A DNA stretch of 64,000 bases from Armigeres subalbatus (taxonomy: Eukaryota > Arthropoda > Insecta > Diptera > Culicidae): assembly GCF_024139115.2 (NCBI RefSeq), contig NW_026942610.1:199879-263878 (forward strand), in the 5' to 3' direction. Each line of letters starts with the position of its first letter. Positions within the stretch are counted from its first letter, which is position 1. The notes beneath the pieces are model-generated. The model was given only the letters and a program-made list of their open reading frames with translations. It had not been told where the DNA came from and ran no database searches. This document shows, piece by piece, positions 22,882 to 32,733 of the stretch. The position numbers and the translations under genes are program-made.

Positions 22882-25800
22882 TTAGACCGGTGTAGATGTT
22901 GAGATCCCTTTGTTGAGACCTAATAGTTGTTGGGTTTTCTTGGGGTTAATCGTTACGAGCCTTTTGGATTGGCTCGTATGGGGAAGTGCATTCCAGTTTG
23001 ATGTGATTTGACTGACCATATATTTGTTCAGTTCCATTTTTACAGAGCAGTCTGAGATCCCGCAGAAGGGCTCAGGGCCAATGAACCTTTCATTAGATCC
23101 ATTCCTGGCTAGCTCATCAGCAATCTCGTTTCCTCTAGACCCGTATGTCCTGGGATCCAATATAGGTAGACTCGATTGCGTATGGATAAGTTTTCAAAGC
23201 CAGAATGCATTCCCACACTAGCTTTGAGTTACAAGTGTAGTTATTAAGCGACTTAAGTGCCGCTTGGCTGTCAGAGAAAATACATATTTTTGCAAATCTA
23301 TACTTTCTCCTCAGGCATAATAACACGCATTCTAATATTGCATATATTTCCGCCTGAAATACTGTGGGCCACTGTCCTAAGTGGACAGAAATTTTTGTTG
23401 TGGGGCCATAGATTCCGGATCCTGTCAGATTATTCATTTTCGAACCATCTGTGAAGAAATTTATAGAGCCTGTTGGAACGTTGGTCCACCTCCTTCCCAC
23501 TCCTGGCGGGAAGGAATGAACACATCGTAAGGTAAGTCATAATTGACTACCGTTTCCATCCAGTCACTACAAATTCCTATTGCGGGATTTATGGCAAATT
23601 CATTTAATATGCTGAGGTGACCCGTAAGGTCTCCCGACAGCAGTGTGTTTGTTCTCTTTAACCTTAGAGCACTTTTTTCCGCTTCCAGCTTTATGAATTG
23701 ATCTAACCGGGGCAGGTGAAGCATTGCGTCTAGGGCCAAAGTGGGTGTACTACGAACTGCACCAGTGATGGCTATGCAAGCGGTGCGTTGGATTTTGTTG
23801 AGCTTAGCCCTTGCAGCAGCCTCATTAGTTTTAGGCCACCAGACAAGGGAAGCGTAAGTTGTCCTGGGACGGACAATGGTTTTATATATCCACATGATCA
23901 TACTTGGTTTTAGGCCCCATCTTTTACCAAGGGTTTTTGAACAAACCCAAAGTGTATTGAGACCTTTCTGCACAACTGATTGGAGATGAGAGTTCCAATT
24001 AAGCTTTGCGTCGAGTATGACACCTAGATATTTTACTTCACTTGAATAAACTAATTGTGTTTGATTCAAGAAAAGGGGTTTCAGTTGTACCTTTCTCCGT
24101 TTGGTGAAAGGGATAATGGAAGTTTGTAGGATTTATGCCTAGTTGATACTTTTGACACCAGGAAAAAGTGTGATTTAGGGCAGATTGCATTCTTTCCACG
24201 ATAACACTTTCGAATTTGCCTCGTACAATAATGACAACGTCATCAGCATATCCAACCACTTCGAAGCCTCTTCTCTCTAAGCTGTCTAGAAGCTCATCCA
24301 CCACCAGTGACCACAACAAAGGAGAAAGCACTCCGCCTTGCGGACACCCCTTGTTGCTTTAACAGTGATGTATGAACCGCTAAGCTCCGAGGAGATTTTC
24401 CGATTAGCTAGCATAGCATGTACCCAGGTAACAATGCATGGGTCGAATTTTCTCCTCAACATTGCTGACCCTATAGACGAATAAGAAGCGTTATCGAATG
24501 CGCCCTCAATATCAAGAAATGCTACAAGAGCAATTTCTTTTGCATTAAGTGTTTTTCGATTTTTGAACTACCGTATGTAGTGCCGAGATCGTAGATTTTC
24601 CACTTTGATAAGCGAATTGGTTTTTTGACAAAGGCATTGCTTTCATAAATTTGTGATTTATGTACTCGCATAGTACCTTTTCCATAATTTTGAGCATTAC
24701 AGAGGATAAACTTATCGGCCTGAATGCTTTGGGGTTGGTTTTATCTCTCTTGCCTGCCTTCGGAATGAAGACAGCCCGGATTTGACGCCAATCGTTAGGT
24801 ATGTGCCCCAAAATCAGACTCGCCTTAAAAATCTCAACCAAGGGTGGAACCAGTGTTTTCTCCTCTTTTGGATCAACGCTGGAAATATTCCATCCATGCC
24901 AGGAGACTTAAATGGCTCGAAAGATCTCACAGCCCTCTCAACCCTGGCCCGAGTGAAAGCTTCCTTTGCAACCTTTATTGCGTCTTTTTAGACCCAGAAA
25001 CCCATGATTGGATCTCTTGTGGATCTGAGACAGCAATTCCAGTGCCTTGGTCGCCGATGCTCGACTCAGGGATTGAATCAGGGAAGTGGATCTTTAACAA
25101 TTCGCTCAGTGTATCACTAGGCTCTACAGTGAGCGAACCATCCGTCTTTCGGAGGCTACCCACACCATTGGAGTGGTCTTTTGAAAGAGTTTTTGGAGTC
25201 TGGCCACTACGGGTGTATTCTCTATGCTTTCACACATTAGAATCCACGATTTCCGTTTGGCTGACCTTATTTCTTTGTTGTAGTTCGTCAGGGCCTTTCT
25301 GTATAGGCTCCAATCGCCGGTTCGCTTAGCACGATTGAACTCCCTACGCGCAGTTTTCCTAAGCTTCTCAAGAGTTTTATTCCACCATGGAACGTCTCTA
25401 CTCGAACTAGTTGATTTAGTTGGACAGCTCTCTTGGTAGGCGTTAAGGATTTTGTTTTTAATGGATTTGGACGCATCTTCCAATTGTGTTATGGACTTGA
25501 TGTGACTTTCTATGATGTACTCTTCGGATCGTAGGATAGCTGAGTAGGATTCCCAATCAGTTTTCTTAGGATCTTTAAACGTTTTTTCCATCGTTAGACC
25601 CCTTCCCATTCGAAGATGATGTGTTTATGGTCTGACATTGATATTTCTTCAGAAACATGCCAGTTTTTATTTTATCAGAGATAGACCGACTACATAGAGT
25701 CAAGTCCAAAACTTCCTGACGAATGGAGTTTTCAAACGTGGGCTTGTCACCAACATTACAAATGTCAATGTTCTTGGAAGAGAGAAACTGTAACAGGTAC

Positions 25801-26270
25801 TCACCTCTGGTGTTTATATTGGTACTTCCCCATACGGTGTGATGTGCATTTGCGTCGCACCCTATGACGAAGGGGATGTTGTGTCGGTGGCTGTAGGCTA
25901 CGAGCGCAGCTATTTCTGGAGGAGGGATTTCGTCCACGTCACCTGGGAAGTATGCCGAGACCACCAAGATCTCTACTCCCTCTGGCGGAAGGTACCTCCA
26001 TCCTGACCGCTACGATGTCCCTTTTATGAATTCTGAAATTGGAAAGTATTTACAGTTGTTATGTAATAAAATAGCCGCTCTAGGAGAAAGCTGGCTGTCA
26101 TCATATACCAACTTACATGAGTGTTGTGGAATACCTTGTATTCTGGATTTATTGACCCATGGCTCTTGAATGAGGGCCACGGTTAAATTCTCTTTGGTGA
26201 ACCTCCGACAGAGCACACCCGTGGCGCTCTCAGCATGGTGGAGGTTCACTTGCAGAACTTTAGTCGCCAT
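22882..26270 (-). pseudogene. ORF2 polyprotein of the LOA/R1-type element (EN-RT-RNase H)
   Basis: Starts with ATG at 26270, overlapping the ORF1 stop by 25 bases. Endonuclease: LQVNLHHAESATGVL, VALIQEPWV, FVIGCDANAHHTVWGSTN, LDLTLCSR. RT: AVFIPKAGKRDKTNPKAFRP, NQFAYQSGKSTISALHTVV, RGCPQGGVLSPLLWSLVVDE, VVGYADDVVII (near 24245). RNase H: FFTDGSKMNNLTGSGIYG, FQAEIYAILE, IFSDSQAALKSL, GNEIADELAR. At least five frameshifts or stops separate these pieces. The RNase H and the start sequence favour LOA/R1 over Jockey. Confidence 0.85.
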
Positions 26271-27873
26271 TTCCGGGTTCCTGCTTTTTCCGGACGACGA
26301 CTGTCCGGCTTTGGATGTTGCGGATCATCAGGATGTCGTTTGGTATTACAGTCTGGGTTTTCTCTCTTCCCTGTAGCAACCTGGCCTGCCAGTTTCGCCT
26401 CTGTGGTCAAACTGTCGCTTTTTGCACCCCCTTTGCCCTGTTTAGATACCTTTGGTTTGGTACCACTAGAGCAGGGGGTCGCATGTAAGCTTCGAGCTTT
26501 TCCTTTAGAGGCGGATAGACTAGCCTTTATGGTGCTTTTGGGGTGAGATTTACTAACCTCGCCCGAACCGGAGGCTTCCTCAGATTTCTCTTGGGTCGGC
26601 CTTCCAGTTAGCCGAACCTCGCCCGAACAGGAGGCCTCCTCAGATTGCTCTTGGGTCGGCCTTCCAGTCGGATTGGCGGTAGCGGTAGTCGGTTGATCTG
26701 TAATCTTCCTTAGTTGGATTTCACCAAATCGGTAGTTGAGGGTGTATTTGGACTTCTTCAACTTTTCCATCGACGCACCCTCTACTGTGAAGATCCATTC
26801 AACATGAATATCTTTCAGAATGGATCGTTTCACAATACGCCAATTAGTTGTTGTGATATCATTTTGGCTTTCTATGAGAGCCTTTATTCGGTCGTCATCA
26901 TAGCTGGAGCTTTGTGGGAAGAATGCTCGGATCATCTCTGGACGTGGAATCGCCACTTCGTCCATTGCCATCAGCTCTGCACCTTCCCAGGGTTTCATGG
27001 ATGGGGATATTATCTTTAACCACTCAGCAGTCTCTTGATCCTTACAGATTAGAACCATGTAACCGGACTTGTAGATGAGGTTGTTGAATTTGGGTTTTAT
27101 TGGCTCGTTTCGCTGTTGAACTACTCTGAGCAGGAGTGCTTCTTGTAGAAGGTCTAGCTGGGCTGTAGTGAGTTGGACGGTGGGAAAGTCTTTGGGTATT
27201 ATCCTGACCTTCACGCTTTTGGCCATATCACTGTAGCTGATACCTGCTGTTTTCCTCATGGGTGGGTTTTGGTGTCCAGACACGTTTTTCTGAGGCGCGC
27301 GGTTTGAGGACTGTTGGGCGCGCTCTCTCGGATCCAGATTTTTTGTTTGGGGTCCTCTGTGGCGGATTTGTCTAGGTCGTTTCTCGAGCGTTTTGAGGAA
27401 GTGGGCTCGCTCTCCTTATTCAGGATTATGGACAAGGCCTCATTCCGGTCTTTTCCCTTCTCCCGGAGAGTTCTAAGCTGCTTCCTCTGCGAGCGTGTGA
27501 GTGTGGGGATTTTCTTTCTCGGAGCACCCTTGGCTTCCGTAGAACCCTTGTTATCTTCGGATCCTTTGCTACTTGCTAAAGATTTTTGGGGGTTGATGAT
27601 GATCCTTATACCATCATCTTCGTTATCTTCCATGTCCAACAGGTTGGAGTCGGTCGATGAGGGGGGTTGTAGATCTGGATCAGCTTTGTCGAAACATGTG
27701 CTGCTCCGGGAGATAGGCGTTGAGGGGCAGGATATTTCCATCTTCTCCTGCGAACTACTGAGTAGCTGGTCTTCGGTAAGGCCAAGCTGACTCAGAGTAT
27801 TCTCCACTTCGCTCTCACACGACTGAGAGAGGCAGTCGTCACCTTGAGGGTTGTTTGTAGAATTTGTACTCAT
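26246..27873 (-). pseudogene. ORF1 of the LOA/R1-type element, DUF4780-like
   Basis: Begins MSTNSTNNPQGDDCL at 27873. The N-terminal third is acidic and serine-rich. After one frameshift near 27270 it continues with a folded region (SVKVRIIPKDFPTVQLTTAQ ... WRIVKRSILKDIHVEWIFTV) that resembles DUF4780, a domain I associate with ORF1 proteins of insect LOA-type elements. The basic tail holds two tandem copies of a roughly 20-residue unit (TGRPTQEQSEEAS / TGRPTQEKSEEAS). Likely role: RNA-binding partner of ORF2. Only one frameshift, so it decayed more slowly than ORF2. Confidence 0.7.
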
Positions 27874-28224
27874 TTTGGTCCCACGAGTAGCTAGGGAAAT
27901 AAATGTCCGCTGCACCAGTGCCCCGCCGTAGTGCAGTAAGGGCTGCTTACTGGGGTGTTCGCCCTGGTGCACCCCAGGCTCCGTTCGCGGTTGAGCATGT
28001 TTAGAACTCCCTCAACCATTCAGCCCTCGGCACGGGTCGCATGACACCTTGGCATTGGGGTTTATCCATTTTTGCTTTACACGATGGCCATGAATAACAG
28101 CCATCGCAACCTTCCTCCTTTACCAGGGCTTAGGACCTGTAGCTCAAGTTCTCAATAGTTTCACAATCTTTCGGACATGCAACTACAGCGAACCATCATT
28201 GCTAGCGGAGTTATTATAATGGTC

Positions 28225-28791
28225 ACCTGTGATATAAATTTACTTGAAAAAAGGACAATTGGTGCAAATAGGAATTGATTTTATGATTGCAAAAAAAACT
28301 TTTCGCGTAACCTAAAATTACAGTTCAAGCGTTAACTGTGTTAGAGTATGTATTATACAAATTTCAACATAGTATTAGTGTGAGCATCAAAGTATATTCT
28401 TGCTTAATGTTATGATGTGGTAAAAACTGTAAAGTATGTACAATTCCAATTTTTCGAATCGATTTTTACACTACCCCCTTTTTCCACTTCCCCCAGTGTA
28501 CCTTACTGAAAACCGCGAAAAGATTAGTTTTTTTTTCGGCGAAGTTATTAGCATTTTTCTGCAGTGGGGTTCGAGCAAATTTCGTTTCTTTTACCTTTGA
28601 AAAGAAATAAATTCACCCATAAAACACTCCAGTAAAATGCTAATGTCTTTGCCCAATGAGCTCTAATCTTCTCGCGGTTTTCAGCATAACATTATGTATT
28701 TAATTTTACAAGAATGAGTATCATAGTTGTTCATCGTAAATTGTACCGTCCAACTGTAAATCACAGTTTTTCGATGTTTCTGCATAACCTT
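28225..28791. other. Remainder of the TIR element and its flank
   Basis: 28225-28502 completes the GGTACACTGGGGG element. 28697-28791 (with 29213-29260) is an inverted copy of sequence found at 39885-40130. No gene. Confidence 0.5.
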
Positions 28792-29212
28792 CACACTTAA
28801 AATAAATCGCAGATTTCTGTGAAATTTCACCGAAATCTCAACAGCAGAACTGTTCGGTAAAAATTTTACAGATTTTTTGGTGGTTTTGACAGTTGAACAA
28901 AGAAAAATACCGCAGAAAATCGGTGAAATAATTACCGAACAAATCTGCTGTTGAGATTTCGGTGAATTGAAGCAAAATTCACCGAAATCTGTGAAATGAT
29001 TTAAGTTTGTAGCTCATTTTACAGTATTCGTTAAATTTTACCGAAATCTCAACCGCTGAACTGTTCGGTAAATTAATTTACAGATTTTTTGTAATTTTTT
29101 CCATTGCTCAACTGTCAAAATCACCGAAAATCAGTAAAATAATTTACCGAACAGTTCAGCGGTTGAGATTTCGCTAAAATTTTACCGAAGTCGGCGATTT
29201 ATTTTAAGTGTG
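28792..29212. mobile_element. 421-bp MITE with CACACTTAAAATAAATCGC ends
   Basis: 19-bp exact terminal inverted repeats. The interior contains repeated, mutually inverted CCGAAATCTCAAC and GAACTGTTCGGTAAA blocks, so the element is itself built from sub-repeats and can fold extensively. It is absent from unit 2, where the whole 28697-29248 stretch is missing. The target duplication is not clear. Confidence 0.75.
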
Positions 29213-29889
29213 TACATTTTCCATATAAACTTCCAACAAGTTTAGCACCGCCCAAGCGTTGACCGATTTGGCTGAAATTTTGTCCAGACCGTCAGGGCAT
29301 TAAATCTGATTTCAGAAAGTTAACTCTAGTGTCCCGCAGTAAGCACGCTCAAAGTAGGCCTTTCTACTGGCATTAATAGACTTAAGCGGGAAGCTGTCTT
29401 CTAACGCTCCCATGTTCGGGGCTGTCAGTTTGAATATGAATCAGAGACATTAATTTTCCAAGCAGCTGTTCTAGATTCATTTTTTCTACCAGTCAACTGT
29501 CAAAAAAAGTAAAACTGGTATAACGCTCAGTTCTATTTTCTGCAGATTTGAACCACGAACGAATCACGAGATTCAAATATTTTTCAATTGTTTTGGTGCA
29601 TGAATGCGTCATCTTATCTACGGATGAATCCACTTTGCAATTACGGCGCCTTCCTTGGCAGCACGATGATTTAATTGAAAATTTGAAAAACATGAATGGC
29701 ACACTGCTGGGGAAACCAGCGAGTTTGTTCTATTTTCAAACTAGAATAGCGGTCGAAAATTTGGAATGAAACTGAATCACTACTGATTTCACTCTAAGTT
29801 AACAGAAACAAACTGCACCATAGCTAAAAGCCCTGTAAGTTGCATTAATTTGCGCCTATGCTGGCTTGATGTCTCCAGTTAGTCTTGCG
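29213..29889. other. Duplicated block and unit-1-specific sequence, no gene
   Basis: 29250-29612 is shared with 41236-41598. From 29613 the sequence is specific to unit 1. The short frame 29548-29769 has no recognisable feature. Confidence 0.5.
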
Positions 29890-30110
29890 AACATCGATTC
29901 TTGATCCGATCTATAGGATGTTTTCGGGTGGGAAACATTCTCGACACCCTGGGCATAGTTTAGCCATTGTATTTGCCACACAAGATGCATACTAATGCAA
30001 TGACGGGCATAGAAAGCTTTTAATTAATAACTAAAGAAATGCTAATAGATTACTAATAGAATAGTAGAAGTTGAAAAGCAGACCAGGTTCCAATTGAAAT
30101 GTAGTACTAT
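29890..30110 (+). mobile_element. Degenerate SINE related to Feilai
   Basis: Contains the SINE-like block 'CTCGACACCCTGGGCATAG' followed by a body with TTAATTAATAACTAAAG and a TTGAAAAGCAG end, parallel to the Feilai arrangement. No intact A or B box, so it is an old copy or a related family. Confidence 0.5.
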
Positions 30111-30272
30111 CGAAGAAGAAGCTTGTGATGCACTTACGAGATTGACTGATTCACCGAAACCGATAGCTAAACTGTTAGCAAGTTTCCAAAACTATGCCTC
30201 GGGCTGGAAGTCTCCTTAATAAAGACAAAAATAAAAGTTTCCAATAGTAAATATTATCATACATAAATATTA

Positions 30273-30401
30273 GTGCTGTCCAATGAGCAACTCGAAGTAG
30301 CTCGAAGTTGCTCCCGTCCTGCTCGTTCTTTTTTGTCAACAAATGGGCATGAGCAGGACAGGGAGAAACTTCGAGCTACTTCAAGCTCTCATTGGACAGC
30401 A
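30273..30401. mobile_element. 129-bp fold-back MITE
   Basis: TGCTGTCCAATGAGCAACT at the left and the complement at the right give long inverted repeats (about 50 bp, with GAGCAGGAC inside), nearly the whole element being a hairpin. Flanking TTA on both sides suggests a 3-bp duplication, but one extra base on the left makes this uncertain. Confidence 0.7.
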
Positions 30402-30826
30402 TTATTGTAACACCCTGGAGTCGGTTTTTACGCGGAGGATGTGAGCGGCGTAAATAAAAACAACGTAAAAAATCGTAATCGTAATCGTAACGTAATCGTT
30501 AACGCGGTTAGGGCATTGGTTGTCAGCAGTATAAAGCTGAACAGGTGAATTTTGATTGATTAATCTATGAATCCCCTTGTATACTTTTAGGTCCCAAGTC
30601 ATTTGGCTAAAATTGAAGAAGCTTTTCTGGGAAGATGCATTTTAGCGTTAATTTAGCTTCGGTAAACCCATTTCACTTGTAAACAAGTTTCTGCGCGGGA
30701 GTCCACAGCTCCCGGAGAGAAACAGCAGGAGTCGTCGTCCCAGTTCTCATCGGCTCACAGTTGTGGCTTTGTTCCTTCTCTGCAGGTGGTCTTAGGGGAA
30801 AGATCGAGCGCCGAGGTGGGCCCCCC
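30402..30826. other. Unit-1-specific sequence before the I-like fragment
   Basis: Includes tandem CGTAAT repeats near 30473-30508 and a GC-rich block (30690-30826) that may be an extra 3' UTR repeat of the neighbouring retroelement. No gene. Confidence 0.35.
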
Positions 30827-32600
30827 GAGTTCCCATTCCGATTCCGTCAACGTTCGGTTGGGGTCCTCCCGGCACCTCCAGTTTGCCATATTTCAGTCCG
30901 TAGAAAATCCAATGCCTGACCTCCTGCCAGTTTTGCTGTTTCCTTGGATGTGAGTTCAGCGGATTTCCTGATTTTACCAAACTCGTGCGGTGCCGATGTT
31001 GCATGCGCCAGGCGTCAAGCGTTTGGCACATTCGACGTCGGCGGTTCCTTCGCAGCAGATATTCCGTTTGCATAGTGGTCTGCGTGTCATTACGCTATTG
31101 CAGAGGTTTTCCGATGTGACCCAGTTGTCCACCAGTGCAAGGAACTGGATTTGCAGGCTTATGATCATTGGGCTTGATGAGGCTGCCAGTAGCCAGCCAG
31201 CCATTTTTGAAGCATACTGGAACGTTAGCAAAAGGGTAGCCGAATTTGGAGCCGGTGTTTGCTGAAGCTAAAAGGAATATGACTTCCTTAGGAAGCCAGG
31301 AGGGATCCCCAATCCGGTCCCAACAAGTGGTGTAAATACTCGCTTCACGAGTAAGAAAAGAGTGAAATTGGGCCTACCAAAAATGCTACACTTGCGCGCC
31401 TACACCCTAGTGCCTGCATTTTTAAGGCGCTTGCTTTGTTCACGAGTACGGGCAGAGCAAAGACAAAAAGGAGGCCAGTATTTTGTTAGGGAGTAAAAAC
31501 CACGGTCGCGAGTATTTGTGGTTACTTCGAATACAATGGATAAATTTGACTTGATATGAGCATAATAACAATAAACAATTGTGTTCTTGCTCGAACATTC
31601 GTTAGAAACATGTTCTGAGGTTGTTTTATGACTTATTGCAAATTAACCGGAATGACTCGCGAAGCTTCACGAACATTTTTCGGGGTTCGTTTTTTTGTTT
31701 TCTCTGCGAGTAGTAGGCAGCCAAGGAAAAGGCAAAACAAATGTTCGCGAGTATTTTGCATTGCCTACTTCTCGTTTTGTGAGTAAGGTTCACAGATTTC
31801 CACCACTGGTCCCAACCCAACAGCTACCGGTTTTAGGCACCCTGACTATCCGAGGCCGTCGTCGTCCTGTGCTGAGATTGATCGGCTAGAAGCGTACTTA
31901 TGGTAAGTGCTTGATAGTGCCGGTGGAAATCGGTTATGATTGATTGGGTTGCCAGGTTGGCAATAAGCCAGAGGAGAGACGGTGGTTCTTCGGTTGATAC
32001 TAAAAAACTCTCTGGATCATCCCAGCTGTTCACCAGATTTAGGTTTTGGATTTGCGAGAGTTAAACTAATCCGATTTATTGACGCTGGCAGTAGGCCAAC
32101 CAGTGTGATGTTTCGATGATGTTGGCAGTAGTCCAACCAAGTTACAATCAGTCCGATTGCTCCGCTTAATCAATGCGTCGCAGTTGAGTAGCTCGAGAGG
32201 TGTTGTCCATTTCTTGAAAATTGGATGGGGAAGATCTATCACTCCCGGGAAGGCCAAGAGGGATCCCCATTCCGGTCCCACAACAGTTGTATGAGAATTT
32301 TGTATGCCCTGTACGGAGACGAGAAATTATCCTTTGCTCTTTCAGAATTGGTAGCTCATTCCAGCGGTCAGTTGTGGCTTTGACTTTTCTTAGGTATTGT
32401 GAGGTGCTTTTGTCCCATTCACTTTCCCAGTGTCTTTTAACTATAGTTGTAATCCACCGCTTCAAGTCCGTATGTGGAACGAATGCACTGCATCGTTCTG
32501 ATTGGTGATCAGCGGAAGTGTTTTCTGGAACACCACAATGCCCTGGAATCCAAGTGAAACAGTTGCCACAGTGTATCTATATGTAATGGGTTCAAAGTGT
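30827..32600 (-). pseudogene. 3' part of a non-LTR element with RNase H (copy 1)
   Basis: On the minus strand: remains of RNase H near 32590-32500 (a GHCG..NTSADH-like end), then ITTIVKRHWESEWDKSTSQY, RWNELPILKEQRIISRLRTG and HTKFSYNCCGTGMGIPLGLP, as in the C-terminus of R1/I-group ORF2. Downstream sequence has several degenerate copies of a GGGATCCCCATTCCGG-like segment (32262, 31303, 30830 region), so the 3' region looks tandemly repeated. A hAT MITE splits it at 31325-31808. Second copy at 41654-42960. Confidence 0.65.
31325..31808. mobile_element. hAT-type MITE, 484 bp, absent from unit 2
   Basis: Begins AAGTGGTGTAAATACTC and ends with the complement of CAGTGGTGGAAATCTGTG. Flanked by exact GTCCCAAC (31317-31324, 31809-31816). 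Unit 2 shows the single uninterrupted GTCCCAAC near 42125. The termini are related to those of 5628-6060, so the two may be mobilised by the same transposase. Confidence 0.92.
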
Positions 32601-32733
32601 GCTACACTCTAGAGTTGACGTTTTTTTCCCGTCGATTTTTTTCCTAATTAAATAATAGCCTCATACTTAATGAGCTTTTGTAGTACGTAATCAATAAATA
32701 TGTAAAACAAACAGCTTCCTTCCATAACATCAC

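Larger units (their letters stand above)
22445..28211 (-). mobile_element. LOA/R1-type non-LTR retrotransposon, apparently full length
   Basis: Flanked by a 13-bp exact duplication TATTATAATGGTC (22432-22444 and 28212-28224); the unoccupied site is present in unit 2 near 40747. On the minus strand it has a 5' UTR (28211-27874), ORF1, ORF2 with endonuclease, RT and RNase H, and a 3' poly-A seen as the T-run at 22445-22465. Several frameshifts inactivate it. Confidence 0.9.
21443..28502. mobile_element. Element with GGTACACTGGGGG inverted ends, split by a retrotransposon
   Basis: Terminal inverted repeats GGTACACTGGGGGAAGTGGA at 21443 and its complement ending at 28502. In unit 2 the same element is about 0.9 kb (40139-41035). 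Here it carries the 5.8 kb LOA/R1-type element. The interior is AT-rich, with no transposase visible. The target duplication could not be defined. Confidence 0.7.
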
